Origin: Streptomyces sp. NBC_00341 | GTDB lineage: Bacteria > Actinomycetota > Actinomycetes > Streptomycetales > Streptomycetaceae | DNA length: 64,000 bases | Direction: 5' to 3' | Assembly (NCBI RefSeq): GCF_041435055.1 | Contig: NZ_CP108002.1 | Span: 1,798,001 to 1,862,000 of the forward strand | Shown: positions 26,137-34,846 of the stretch, in pieces | Layout: each line of letters opens with the position of its first letter | Position numbering within the stretch: the stretch's first letter is position 1 | Program-made: the position numbers and the translations under genes | Notes under the pieces: model-generated | What the model saw: the letters and a program-made list of their open reading frames with translations, nothing else | Databases searched by the model: none | Told to the model about the DNA's origin: nothing

Positions 26137-27074
26137 TTGTCGTCCAGGGAGAACAGGTTGGAGCGAGCGACCAGCAGACCTGCGGCGACGAGGCCGAGAC
26201 TCAGCAGGAAGACCGAGATGGCTGCCGCGCCGTTGAAGTCGCCCTGCTGGAAGGCGAAGACGAAGGCGAGCTGATTGGGCGACCAGGTGGGGCTCACCCG
26301 GCCGAGGCTCGCGGTCTGGAGCAGCTGGGGCTCGACGAAGAGCTGGGTGCCGGTGGCGAAGGCCATGATCGCCATGTAGACGATCCACTGGCGGATCATG
26401 GGGATCTGAATGTGCCAGACGGTGCGCCAGGGCCCGGCACCGTCCATCCGGGCGGCTTCCAGGACCTCGTCGGGGATGTTGTTGAGCGCCCCGTACATGA
26501 CGACCATCCAGCCGCCCGCGCCGGTCCAGAAGGCGATGAGCATGAGGATGAGCGGCAGGTGTCCGGGCGCGAGCACGGCCGCGAAGGAGTGCAAGCCCAT
26601 GGCTTCGAGGAGCCAGGAGACCGGGCTCACGTCCGGGTCGAGCATGAAGAGCCAGACGAGGACGCTCGCCACCCCGGCGAGGGCACCGGGGATGTAGTAG
26701 AGGAAGCGCAGCACGGCGGAGGTACCGGGTCGGATGCGGCCGCGCAGGACGACGGCGACGAGGACCACGAGCACGACCAGGACCACGAGCCACAGCACGA
26801 GGTAGACCAGCATGTGCTCGAAGGCGGGCAGGAACCGGTAGTCCTTGGCGACCTTCGTGAACTGGTTGAAGCCGGTGAACTGGCCCCGCTCGTTGGTGAA
26901 GGCGAGGTAGAAGGAGTAGGCGGTCGGGAAGACGCCGAAGGCGAGCAGGAGCACCGTGTATCCGGCGACGAAGAGGTAGCCCGCGTTGAGCCGGCGGCCC
27001 CGCGGCCGCGACGGCGCGGAGCCGTCGCGGCGCGGAGTACCGGTGGAGACGCGGGGGGTCTCCAGGACGGTCAT
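26133..27074 (-). CDS. Carbohydrate ABC transporter permease (MalF type)
   Basis: Inner-membrane permease of 313 residues, with a polar N-terminus of about 30 residues and then six hydrophobic helices. The EAA-like loop NNIPDEVLEAARMDGAGPWR marks the ATPase contact. It pairs with the MalG-type permease encoded next; both genes and the binding-protein gene overlap by ATGA junctions, so the three are one translationally coupled unit. One very hydrophobic helix is a run of Val/Leu repeats (LVVLVVLVVLVAVV), which is unusual only in composition. Confidence 0.9.
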   Translation of the reverse strand: MTVLETPRVSTGTPRRDGSAPSRPRGRRLNAGYLFVAGYTVLLLAFGVFPTAYSFYLAFTNERGQFTGFNQFTKVAKDYRFLPAFEHMLVYLVLWLVVLVVLVVLVAVVLRGRIRPGTSAVLRFLYYIPGALAGVASVLVWLFMLDPDVSPVSWLLEAMGLHSFAAVLAPGHLPLILMLIAFWTGAGGWMVVMYGALNNIPDEVLEAARMDGAGPWRTVWHIQIPMIRQWIVYMAIMAFATGTQLFVEPQLLQTASLGRVSPTWSPNQLAFVFAFQQGDFNGAAAISVFLLSLGLVAAGLLVARSNLFSLDDK

Positions 27075-28462
27075 TCGTTGGTCACCTGGTATCCGTCGGC
27101 CTTGGCCTCGTTGCTGATCTCCTTCTGCCAGTCGGGCAGCACCGAGGTGAGGCTCTTGCCCTCGGTCAGCTTGGGCAGCACCGCGCTGGACCAGGCGGTG
27201 GCGTCCGGGAACTTCGTGTTCGACCAGCCGGTCCACACCGCGTCGGCGGCGCTCTGGAAGACCTCGCTCACGTCACCGGCGAAGTAGGAGCTGTTCGCCG
27301 GGTTCTTCAGCCACGCCTGGGCGGCCTTGGTGTACGCGGGGTAGGTCGGCGCGGCTGTCTGGTTCTCGTCCGAGGTGGTGAGCCAGGTGGCGAGCTCGGT
27401 GGACGCCTTGAGGTTGTTGCTGTGCGAGGAGACCATCCACACGCCGCCGCCGACGTTCCCGGTGCTGGCGGTGGACTCGCCCGCCCACTTGAGCGGGGGC
27501 GCGACGGCCATCGTCTTCGCGGGGACCTTGAAGGCGGTCTTGAAGAGGTACTGGCCGTACCAGGACGGGCCGTAGGCCATCAGGACCTTGTCGCCGCTGT
27601 CCTTGGCGAAGCCCTGCGAGAAGAAGCCCTTGGTGGTGACGGCCTTCGCGTCGATCAGGTTGTCGAGGAGCTTCGCGGTGCGCGTGCAGTTCTTGTCGGA
27701 GAGGTTGCTGCGCAGCTTGTCGGGCTCGGTGAGCTGGTACGCGGGGCACTTCGTGGACCAGAAGTACGACTCGTGCGAGTTGGTGTCACCGACCGAGCCG
27801 ACGAGGTAGCCGGGGTGCTCCTTGCCGATCTTCTTGCCGAGCGCCTCGTACTCCTCCCACGTCGTGGGGACCTGGTAGCCCCACTTGTCCATGAGCGGCT
27901 TGTTGTACCAGAGGACGACCTGGGCGATGTCGTTGCGCAGGCAGTACGTGTGGTCGTTGAACTCGCAGGGGCTCAGCGAGCCCTTGGCGAAGCCGTCCAG
28001 GGTCTCCTGGGGGACGAGCTTGTCGTCGAGCGGCGCGGCGAAGGGCTGCGCGCCCGGCTTCGTCGGCTGCGAGGCCCAGGTGACGTCGGTGGGGGAACCG
28101 AAGACGACGTCCGGCCAGCCCTTGCCGGTGCGGTCGAAGAGCTGCACCTTCGACTGGAGGTAGGTGGAGCCGTCGGCCCCGCCGTCGTAGGTGACGATCT
28201 TCATCTTCGTGTCCGGGTGCGCCTTCTGGTACGCCTGGACGGAGGGCAGCCGGGTGGAGTCGGCCCACACGGTGATCTGCGAGCCCTCCTTCTGCTCGGC
28301 CTGCTTGAAGTCCTTCGCGGCGGCCGGGGAGCCGCCGGAGTCGGAGTCCGGGTCCGCGCTGGCGCAGCCCGCGAGGAGGGCCGCGGTGGCCAGGGAGAGC
28401 ACGGCGGCGGCGGTGCGGGTGGCACGGGCCCGGCCGGCTCCGGGAGATCGGAGAGACCTCAT
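27071..28462 (-). CDS. Sugar-binding lipoprotein of the ABC importer
   Basis: Extracellular solute-binding protein of 463 residues. The lipoprotein signal ends ATAALLAGC with the acylated Cys at residue 33, followed by a Ser/Asp-rich tether (ASADPDSDSGG). The mature part has the CUT1 binding-protein pattern (GSQITVWADSTRLPSVQAYQ; VVFGSPTDVTWAS). ATG at 28462 follows GAGGTCTCTCC-type sequence weakly. It is 27 nt after the enolase-superfamily gene and overlaps the MalF-type gene, so the importer and dehydratase are likely co-expressed. L-fucose is the inferred ligand from neighbouring enzymes only. Confidence 0.88.
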   Translation of the reverse strand: MRSLRSPGAGRARATRTAAAVLSLATAALLAGCASADPDSDSGGSPAAAKDFKQAEQKEGSQITVWADSTRLPSVQAYQKAHPDTKMKIVTYDGGADGSTYLQSKVQLFDRTGKGWPDVVFGSPTDVTWASQPTKPGAQPFAAPLDDKLVPQETLDGFAKGSLSPCEFNDHTYCLRNDIAQVVLWYNKPLMDKWGYQVPTTWEEYEALGKKIGKEHPGYLVGSVGDTNSHESYFWSTKCPAYQLTEPDKLRSNLSDKNCTRTAKLLDNLIDAKAVTTKGFFSQGFAKDSGDKVLMAYGPSWYGQYLFKTAFKVPAKTMAVAPPLKWAGESTASTGNVGGGVWMVSSHSNNLKASTELATWLTTSDENQTAAPTYPAYTKAAQAWLKNPANSSYFAGDVSEVFQSAADAVWTGWSNTKFPDATAWSSAVLPKLTEGKSLTSVLPDWQKEISNEAKADGYQVTNE

Positions 28463-28489
28463 TGTCCTGCCTTTCGTTGTACGGGGAGT

Positions 28490-29587
28490 TCAGCGCGGGG
28501 TTTCGACGAAGGGTTCCAGCGTCTTTCCGTAACCCAGGCCGAGCGGGAGGGAGATGCCGGGTGCGGTGGGTGCGTGCACCAGGCCGTCGGCGTCCACGTG
28601 GCGCTCGCGCACGACGTGCGCGGAGGTCACGAGGGACTCGTAGTAGGTCGTGTTGGAGATGGCCATGCACAGGTGGTGGTTGGGCAGGTCGGAGCCGTGC
28701 ACCTCGGCGCGGAGCTGGAAGGAGTCCGCGAGGTGCGCGATGCGCATGGCCCCGGTGACTCCGCCGCGCAGGTTGGTGCTGGCCCGTACCCCGAAGGTCG
28801 CTGCGCCTGCCTTGATGAAGTCGGCGGCGTTCATGTGGGCGCCGTCGGAGGTCTCGGCGACGAGCAGCGGGATGTCCACGCACTCCGCGAGCCGCCGGTA
28901 GGAGCTGATGCTGAACTCCCGCATCGGCTCCTCGTACCAGAGGTAGTCCGCCTCCGAGAGTGCCCGGCCCAGGTGGATGGCGTCCGGGAGGTCGAAGCCG
29001 GCCGAGCCGTCGTACATGAGCGGGACGTCGGGGCCGACGTGCTCGCGCAGCGCGAGGCACAGTGCCGCGTCGCGGCGGGCGTCTCCCCAGGCGTGGAGCT
29101 TGATGCCCCGGTAGCCGAGCGCCAGGCTCTGGTCCGCGACGTCGAGGAACTCCTCGGTGTTCGCGAAGGTCGAGGTAGAGGCGTAGGCGGGTATCGATTC
29201 GCGGTAGCCGCCGAGCAGTCGCCACACGGGCTCGTTGTAGTAACGGCCCGCGAGGTCCCACAGGGCGGTGTCGATGAGGCCCAGGGCGGGGAGCGGGAGT
29301 TCGTGGATGCGGTCCAGCTCCCAGACCCGGTGCCACAGCCACTCGCGCTGGAAGGGGTCCGCGCCGAGCAGTTCCTCGCGGAAGACCACGTCCACGAGGC
29401 TCGTCAGCATGGCGTGCGCGCCCGGCCGGGCGAACAGCGCGACGCCTTCCGCACCCTCGTCGGTCCCGAGGTGCAGGACCGCGCCGTCGCCCACCCGGGC
29501 GCTCCCGGCGAGCCCTTCCCGCCACAGGAAGGGTGGGTCGGCGGGCGGTACTTCGACCCGGTGCACTTCGACACTGGTGATCTTCAT
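28490..29587 (-). CDS. Enolase-superfamily sugar-acid dehydratase (candidate L-fuconate dehydratase)
   Basis: Mandelate racemase/muconate lactonizing enzyme family protein of 365 residues. Magnesium ligands are Asp193 (MYDGSAGF), Glu219 (LWYEEPM) and Glu245 (LLVAETSDG). The second-strand motif is Lys163-Leu-His165 (GIKLHAWGD) rather than Lys-x-Lys, and the usual seventh-strand Asp before the GG turn is replaced in VRASTNLRGGVTG; His297 in AEVHGSDLPNHH is present. Chemistry is probably dehydration or epimerisation of a sugar acid. In this island L-fuconate to 2-keto-3-deoxy-L-fuconate is the missing step it would fill, but that is inference. ATG at 29587. Confidence 0.75.
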   Translation of the reverse strand: MKITSVEVHRVEVPPADPPFLWREGLAGSARVGDGAVLHLGTDEGAEGVALFARPGAHAMLTSLVDVVFREELLGADPFQREWLWHRVWELDRIHELPLPALGLIDTALWDLAGRYYNEPVWRLLGGYRESIPAYASTSTFANTEEFLDVADQSLALGYRGIKLHAWGDARRDAALCLALREHVGPDVPLMYDGSAGFDLPDAIHLGRALSEADYLWYEEPMREFSISSYRRLAECVDIPLLVAETSDGAHMNAADFIKAGAATFGVRASTNLRGGVTGAMRIAHLADSFQLRAEVHGSDLPNHHLCMAISNTTYYESLVTSAHVVRERHVDADGLVHAPTAPGISLPLGLGYGKTLEPFVETPR

Positions 29588-29630
29588 GAGTGGCTTTCGT
29601 CTCGTCTTTCCTTGTTGCGTCCGCGCTCGC

Positions 29631-29652
29631 GGCGGCTCCCCCGGAAGCCGCC
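29631..29652 (-). terminator. Short hairpin between the beta-helix gene and the dehydratase gene
   Basis: Stem GGCGGCT (29631-29637) with AGCCGCC (29646-29652), 8-nt loop, 15 nt past the beta-helix stop. The short stem suggests partial termination or RNA processing rather than a full stop. Confidence 0.4.
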
Positions 29653-29667
29653 GTGCACGCGGTTTTC

Positions 29668-32301
29668 CTAGCTGGTCGGCGCCTTGGTGCCGTAGACCTG
29701 GAGGTCGTAGATGCTGCCGCCGTTGCCGTTGGTGCCGGTCACGGTGAGCCGGACGTAGCGGCCGGTGGCGGGGGTGGTGGCGTGGGCGTAGTCGGTCGCC
29801 TCCGTGGTGTCGGCGCCGGTGCGGTCCACGAGCGGCTTCCAGTCCGTGCCGTCGGGTGAGACCTCGACGCGGTAGCGGTAGCCCTTGCTCTTCTCGAAGG
29901 TGGTGATGACGCCGTTGACGTCGTACGTGGCGCCGAGGTCGACCTGGATCCAGGACGGGTCGGGCAGGCCGAGGCCCTGGGCCCAGCGGGTGCCCGGGTC
30001 GCCGTCCACGGCCTTCGCGGGCACGTTGCCCTCGGAGTCGGAGGAGGCGGTGGCCGGGTGCTTCAACGCCAGGTCCTCGCCCCGCGGGGTGCGCACGACG
30101 GTGGTGGCGCTGTACGGGGACTCGTTGCCGGCCGCGTCACGGGCCCGGACCTGGAAGCGGTAGGTGGTGTCCGGCTTCAGGCCGGCGATGCGGACGCCGG
30201 TGGAGCCGGAGGCGCTGACGAGCTTGCCGTCACGGTAGACGGCGTAGCCGGTGACGCCCTTGTCGTCCGTGGAGGCGGCCCAGCTCAGCTCTGCGACGGT
30301 CGGGAAGTCCGCCGCGGCCTTCGGCGCGCCGGGCCTGGTGGGCGGGGTCCGGTGGGTGACGGCGGGGCCCGGGTCCAGGTGCTGGTAGGCGGGCTCCAGT
30401 CCGGCCTTCTTCACGATCGGGGCGGGCAGTTGGTCGCAGCCGCCGACCTTGACGTTGTTCTGGACGGTGTTGCCGTAGCTGCCGCCCTGGACCGAGTAGC
30501 CCTGGTTGTCGGTGAAGTTGCCGGAGGCGTTGTTCTCGATGCCGTGGTTCATCAGCATCCACTGGTACGCAACGCCGCAGAACGCGTTGTTCGTGTTCGT
30601 CCAGCCACGGCTCATCTCGTCGTGGTAGACGGCGCCGTAGGCGGGCTCGGGCACGCCGTGGATGTAGTTGTCGCTGACCCGGCCGCCGGGGTTGACGCCG
30701 AGCGTGTAGACCGCGCCGCCGTCCGCCTGGTGCTTCATGATGTCGCCGATCTCGTTGTACGAGATGACGGTGTTCCGGCTGGTGGTCGGCGTCGTGGCGA
30801 CGGGGACCTTGCCGTTGTTGGCGTACGAGGGGTTGCCGCCCTGGTCGGTGAGGCCCCAGCCCCAGCCCGCCGAGATACCGCTGTAGGGCAGGTCGTACAC
30901 CTTGTTGTGGGTGATCGTGGTGTGGTCGGTGTAGCCGGCGAGGATGCCGAGCGAGCCCCGGTACTGGTCGGCGGCCCTGGTCACGACGTTGTCGCTGACG
31001 GTCGTGTCCTCGACGACGTTGCGCTTGTCGGTCGGGTGGGCGTCGTCGTAGTAGTCGACGCCGCCGATCTGGACGCCGGTCGCGGATATCTGCCGGAAGA
31101 CGTTTCCGATGATCTCGGTGGACCGGCTGCCGGTGTTGAGGTTGAGTCCGGCCGCGCCGAGGTGCGTGAAGGTGTTCCCGGTGAAGGAGACGTTACGGGT
31201 GAAGCCGGTGTTGACGGCGCCCGGCGTCTTCTTCCAGTCGAGCCTGGTGGAGTCGAAGTCGGGGTTGTCCGCGCCGACCATCCGGAATCCGGCCTGGCCC
31301 TCGATGTGGCCCTCGTCGGAGCTGGGCTCCAGCCACGTCGAGTACGAGAAGGTGAGGCCGTCGAAGGAGACGTCCCGGACGGGGGCGGAGGCGGTGCCGT
31401 CGAGGTCCACCAGGTCCTGCACGGTGGGCACGGTGACCTCGGCGCGGCTGAGGTCCTGGCCCTGCTCCGGGTAGTAGTAGACCTCCCCGGCCGCGTGGTC
31501 GATGTACCACTCACCGGGGGTGTCGATCAGCTCGCGGGCGTTCTCCAGCCAGGTCGGAGTGGTGATCTCCTGGCCTTCCTGGAGGTTCGCGTTGTTCCAG
31601 CACGGCTGACGCATGGTCATGGTGTGGCCGTTGACCGACTCCACCGGGCAGCGCATCAGCTTCCAGCCCCAGCTGCTCACGACCTCCAGGTCGGAGGGGT
31701 GCTTGAGGTGGGTGAGGCTGTCGTCCGTGAAGGTGTAGCCGGTCTTCGTCTTCTGCCAGCCGCCGGGCCACTCGTTCTCGGTGCGGGCGCGGGTCTGCGG
31801 TTCGCCGTCCACGTAGAGCTGGCGGGCCTGGAGGTCACCGATGGGGGCCTTGAAGACCTTGCCGTCGCCGTCGGCGGGCTGCCAGCCGGTGATCTGCCTG
31901 CCGCCGCTGATCACGGGGTGGGCGCCCCGGGCGGCGGCCCAGGTGACGGTGGAGCCGTTCGCGCCGGAGTCACGGGAGTCGAGGGCGAGCGTGCGGTCGA
32001 GGCGGTACGTGCCGTCGGCCAGCTCGATCCGGATGTCGCCGTGCACGCGCTTCTTGACCGAGCGCACGTAGTCACGGGCGTGTTCGAGCGTCTTGAAGGG
32101 GCGCGCGGCGGTGCCGCTCCCGGAGTCCTTGCCGTGCGGGGAGACGTGCACGGTCAGGGCCGGGCGCGGCGCCTTGGCGGGCGCCGCCGAGGCGGCGGGG
32201 GCGAGCGGCAGCACGAGGGCGGCCGGGGTGATCAGGGCGGCGGCGAGTGCGGCTCTGCGCAACCTGGTGGGCAGGGCGTTGTTCTCAGGGCGTGTGGACA
32301 C
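29668..32301 (-). CDS. Secreted right-handed beta-helix enzyme with FN3 and F5/8-type C domains (candidate GH141-like fucosidase)
   Basis: Large extracellular protein of about 877 residues. A Sec signal (LRRAALAAALITPAALVLPLAPAASA) is followed by a beta-helix catalytic region of roughly 580 residues with the entry motif SPHGKDSGSGTAARPFKTLE and many Asn-rich turns. Then come a fibronectin type III domain (about 640-730: VAELSWAASTDDKGVTGYAV) and a C-terminal discoidin/CBM32-like domain (about 745-877: PATASSDSEGNVPAKAVDGD). This layout fits carbohydrate-active beta-helix families such as GH141, which includes alpha-L-fucosidases. That would supply L-fucose to the adjacent importer; the family call is an inference. 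The start is GTG 32301; TTG 32325 is an in-frame alternative. Confidence 0.75.
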   Translation of the reverse strand: MSTRPENNALPTRLRRAALAAALITPAALVLPLAPAASAAPAKAPRPALTVHVSPHGKDSGSGTAARPFKTLEHARDYVRSVKKRVHGDIRIELADGTYRLDRTLALDSRDSGANGSTVTWAAARGAHPVISGGRQITGWQPADGDGKVFKAPIGDLQARQLYVDGEPQTRARTENEWPGGWQKTKTGYTFTDDSLTHLKHPSDLEVVSSWGWKLMRCPVESVNGHTMTMRQPCWNNANLQEGQEITTPTWLENARELIDTPGEWYIDHAAGEVYYYPEQGQDLSRAEVTVPTVQDLVDLDGTASAPVRDVSFDGLTFSYSTWLEPSSDEGHIEGQAGFRMVGADNPDFDSTRLDWKKTPGAVNTGFTRNVSFTGNTFTHLGAAGLNLNTGSRSTEIIGNVFRQISATGVQIGGVDYYDDAHPTDKRNVVEDTTVSDNVVTRAADQYRGSLGILAGYTDHTTITHNKVYDLPYSGISAGWGWGLTDQGGNPSYANNGKVPVATTPTTSRNTVISYNEIGDIMKHQADGGAVYTLGVNPGGRVSDNYIHGVPEPAYGAVYHDEMSRGWTNTNNAFCGVAYQWMLMNHGIENNASGNFTDNQGYSVQGGSYGNTVQNNVKVGGCDQLPAPIVKKAGLEPAYQHLDPGPAVTHRTPPTRPGAPKAAADFPTVAELSWAASTDDKGVTGYAVYRDGKLVSASGSTGVRIAGLKPDTTYRFQVRARDAAGNESPYSATTVVRTPRGEDLALKHPATASSDSEGNVPAKAVDGDPGTRWAQGLGLPDPSWIQVDLGATYDVNGVITTFEKSKGYRYRVEVSPDGTDWKPLVDRTGADTTEATDYAHATTPATGRYVRLTVTGTNGNGGSIYDLQVYGTKAPTS

Positions 32302-32335
32302 GGGTATCCCATCGCGTAAGGACAAGCTGTCCGGA

Positions 32336-32490
32336 CCCCGGAGCGGCTGACTCCGGGTCTGAGGGTCCTGAGCCGGCCGCTCCGGGGCCGCGGGGGCGGC
32401 GACGGGGGCGTGGGGGCTCGGGGAAGGTGGCCGGAGCGATGCTCCGGGCCGAGGGCCGGTGTCCTGTCCGTCCCGGAAGGGGACACCGGC
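32336..32490 (-). promoter_or_regulatory. Hairpin-rich leader/terminator region upstream of the beta-helix gene
   Basis: The gap 32302-32817 has no gene. It holds three dyads: CCCCGGAGCGGC (32336-32347) with GCCGCTCCGGGG (32376-32387); CCGGAGC-GAT-GCTCCGG (32431-32447); and GCCGGTGTCC (32455-32464) with GGACACCGGC (32481-32490). The last is a plausible terminator for the regulator gene read toward it; the first may structure the leader of the beta-helix mRNA. No clear promoter hexamers were found. Confidence 0.5.
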
Positions 32491-32729
32491 GTGCGGGGAG
32501 GGGCTGTACGGCCGCCGGCGGCGCGGATCAGGTCACGCGCGGGACCGGGAGGGCCGGGGGCCCGGTTGCGGGCCGCCCCACGGGGGGTGCTGGTGGGCGG
32601 TGCGGAGCTGTGGCTTCGGTGCTGCCTTTCGTGGTGCGGTCTCCCGGGTCGGGAGGCGCGCGGGGTACGTGCCGTGCGGGGGCGCCCCGTCGAGTCGGGG
32701 TGCCCCGCGCGGCCCGCGGTGGCTCGTGC

Positions 32730-32813
32730 TGTCCCGCGGGTGGCCGGTGGGGTCCTCGCGGGTGGTCGTGGTGTCCCGCGGGTGGCCGGTGGGGCCCTCG
32801 CGGGTGGTCGTGG
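32730..32813. repeat. 42-nt tandem duplication beside the regulator's stop codon
   Basis: Two consecutive 42-nt units (32730-32771, 32772-32813) differ at one base; each starts TGTCCCGCGGGTGGCCGG. The second unit ends 4 nt before the stop codon (32818-32820) of the FadR-type regulator read on the minus strand. Confidence 0.85.
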
Positions 32814-32817
32814 TGTC

Positions 32818-33651
32818 TCAGGAGGCCGAGGCGGCGGGCGGGTCGGCCTGCTGCCCGGGGGCTTCCTGGGGCTGCGTCCGTCCGTCCATGTGGAAGAGCC
32901 GGTCGCGGATCTTGCGTTCGAACTGCCGCCGGGTCGTGGCGATGTGCTCGGCCATGAGCACGGCGGCGCGTTCCGCCTCACCGGCGGCGACCGCCTCGGC
33001 GATGGCGAGGTGCTGCTCCGCCGCCACCTCCAGCGAACCCGGCGCGTCCCCGTGGAAGAGCAGGACGTCGGACTGGGAGGCCAGGCGGCGGATGTTGCCG
33101 ATGCTCGACCGCAGGAAGAGGTTGTGCGCCGCCGTGCCGACCGCGTGGTGGAAGGCCGCGTCGGCCTCCGCGAAGCCGTAGTGGTCGGCGGCCTTCGCGG
33201 TGCTGGCCGAGGTGGTGGCGCTGTTCCTGATCTCCCGTACCTCCAGCGGGGTGGCGAGCGAGGCCGCGCGACGCGCGGTCTCGGTCTCGATCACCGTGCG
33301 GTAGTCGAGCAGCATCAGCACGTGGTCCATGCTGGTCGGCCGGAAGTGCAGGGTCTGGTCGTCGTCCACCAGCCCTCCCGCCGACTCGGCCACGAAGATG
33401 CCCGCGCCGCGCCGCACGCTCAGCCGCCCGATCCCCGCGAGGGTCTTGACTGCCTCGCGCGTCACGTTGCGGGAGGCGCCGAGGAGTTCGGCGAGCCGCT
33501 GCTCGGTCGGGAGCCGGTCCCCGGGGCTGAGCCGCTGCTCGGCGATGTGGTTGAGCAGCAGTTCCGCGACCCGTTCGTACCCGGGCCGGTAAGGGCCCGG
33601 GGCGTGATCCGGTTCGTGGCTCCCGTCCGGTGTCTGCCTCGGCACTCCCAC
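32818..33651 (-). CDS. FadR-subfamily GntR transcriptional regulator
   Basis: DNA-binding regulator of 277 residues. An N-terminal winged helix (about residues 19-88; LPTEQRLAELLGASRNVTREAVKTLAGIGRLSVRRGAGIFV) is followed by an all-helical FCD ligand domain (about 105-245) with metal-site histidines in FHHAVGTAAHN and EQHLAIAEAV. FCD regulators bind small carboxylates, often sugar acids, and usually repress their catabolic operons. It is divergent from the five-gene fucose-type operon, with a palindrome at that operon's predicted start point. GTG at 33651 has GGAGGGGGAG just upstream. The C-terminal Pro/Gln/Ala tail is low complexity. Confidence 0.9.
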   Translation of the reverse strand: MGVPRQTPDGSHEPDHAPGPYRPGYERVAELLLNHIAEQRLSPGDRLPTEQRLAELLGASRNVTREAVKTLAGIGRLSVRRGAGIFVAESAGGLVDDDQTLHFRPTSMDHVLMLLDYRTVIETETARRAASLATPLEVREIRNSATTSASTAKAADHYGFAEADAAFHHAVGTAAHNLFLRSSIGNIRRLASQSDVLLFHGDAPGSLEVAAEQHLAIAEAVAAGEAERAAVLMAEHIATTRRQFERKIRDRLFHMDGRTQPQEAPGQQADPPAASAS

Positions 33652-33809
33652 GACGCTCCCCCTCCAGCGGTAACGGATTAATCAGGTTCATCGGCCGCCG
33701 CAACTATGACATCTGCGTTACGCGTTCGGAAGATGTGGCTGAAAGAAACTTCAAACCGCCTGAGCAAACCGGAACATAGACCCACCAAGAGGGCTTTTAA
33801 TCGGCTGCA

Positions 33810-33859
33810 TTGCGCCGAATGGATCTGACTCTTATGGTCCTGGCGTACCGAAGTACGCC
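33810..33859 (+). promoter_or_regulatory. Promoter and palindromic operator candidate for the fucose-type operon
   Basis: In the 351-nt divergent gap 33652-34002, TTGCGC (33810-33815) and TATGGT (33833-33838) are separated by 17 nt, a good -35/-10 pair. Three bases later comes a perfect dyad GGCGTAC-CGAA-GTACGCC (33842-33859), which would cover the transcription start. A repressor bound there, probably the adjacent FadR-type protein, would block initiation. No gene lies in the gap; the part near the regulator is AT-rich and contains GATTAATC. Confidence 0.6.
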
Positions 33860-34002
33860 GGATGACGCCGCTCGACGCCGCCCGGCCACGCCTGTTGGGC
33901 GCGTCTTTGGTCCACCCTCCGGCAACGCCTCCGGTCGCCTTCCCCGCCGACCGCGCGTCCCCCTCGTTCACCCCACTCGCTCCTCCCTGCGAAAGGACCG
34001 CG

Positions 34003-34845
34003 ATGAAACTCGCACGCATCGGCGCCCCCGGCGCGGAACGGCCGGTCGTCTCCGGCACGGACGGCATCTGGCGCGAACTGGCGCCTCTGCTGGACGGCGC
34101 CGACCTCACCCCGGCGACGCTCGCCACCGCCCTCGCCGCCCGCGACCTCGGCTCGCTGCCCGAGGTGACCGGGGGCCCCGAGCGCTTCGGTCCGCCGCTC
34201 GCCGCCATCGGCAAGATCGTCTGCATCGGCCTCAACTACCGTCAGCACGCGGCCGAGACCGGCGCGGAGGTGCCGGCCGAGCCGATCGTCTTCCTCAAGA
34301 CGCCGGACACCGTCGTCGGCCCCGACGACGAGGTGCTGATCCCGCGCGCCTCCGTCAAGACGGACTACGAGGTCGAACTCGCCGTCGTCATCGGCCGCGA
34401 GGCCCGCTACCTCCCTGACGCAGAGTCAGCCGCCGCCTGTGTCGCCGGATACGCCATCAGCAACGACGTCTCCGAGCGGGAGTTCCAGCTGGAGCGCGGC
34501 GGCCAGTGGGACAAGGGCAAGAACTGCGAGACCTTCAACCCGCTCGGCCCCTGGCTCCTGAGCGCCGACGAGGTCCCGGACCCGCACTCCCTCGGCCTGC
34601 GCCTCTGGGTCAACGGCGAACTCCGCCAGGACGGCGGCACGCACGACATGATCTTCGGCGTCCACGAAATCGTGCGCTACCTCAGCCACTTCATGACCCT
34701 GCGCCCCGGCGACATCATCAACACCGGTACCCCGGCCGGTGTCGCGCTCGGCCGCCCCGAGACGCCCTACCTGCGCCCCGGTGACGTCATGGAGGTCGAG
34801 ATCGACGGCCTCGGCCGCCAGCGCCAGACCCTTGGGAAGGCATGA
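34003..34845 (+). CDS. Fumarylacetoacetate hydrolase-family protein (candidate 2,4-diketo-3-deoxy-L-fuconate hydrolase)
   Basis: FAH-fold hydrolase of 280 residues. The core has IGLNYRQHAAETGAEVPAEP, metal ligands in TDYEVELAVVIG (Glu-x-Glu), the distal Asp in ISNDVSEREFQLERGGQW, and the end motif GDIINTGTPAGVALG. This subgroup contains ureidoglycolate lyase-like and diketo-deoxy-sugar-acid hydrolases that cleave carbon-carbon bonds next to a keto acid. In the fucose pathway it would yield pyruvate and L-lactate. ATG at 34003 has GAAAGGA 5 nt upstream. It is first in a compact five-gene operon. Confidence 0.85.
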   Translation: MKLARIGAPGAERPVVSGTDGIWRELAPLLDGADLTPATLATALAARDLGSLPEVTGGPERFGPPLAAIGKIVCIGLNYRQHAAETGAEVPAEPIVFLKTPDTVVGPDDEVLIPRASVKTDYEVELAVVIGREARYLPDAESAAACVAGYAISNDVSEREFQLERGGQWDKGKNCETFNPLGPWLLSADEVPDPHSLGLRLWVNGELRQDGGTHDMIFGVHEIVRYLSHFMTLRPGDIINTGTPAGVALGRPETPYLRPGDVMEVEIDGLGRQRQTLGKA

Positions 34846-34846
34846 G

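Noticed and set aside
32232..32981. Pro/Arg-rich ORF across the 32.3-32.8 kb gap
   Set aside because: It is driven by the 42-nt tandem repeat and GC composition, overlaps the regulator gene, and lacks a ribosome-binding site or recognizable domain.
33652..33809. Second operator (GATTAATC) near the FadR-type regulator gene
   Set aside because: It is only an 8-nt AT palindrome in an AT-rich promoter and could be chance; no second copy was found.
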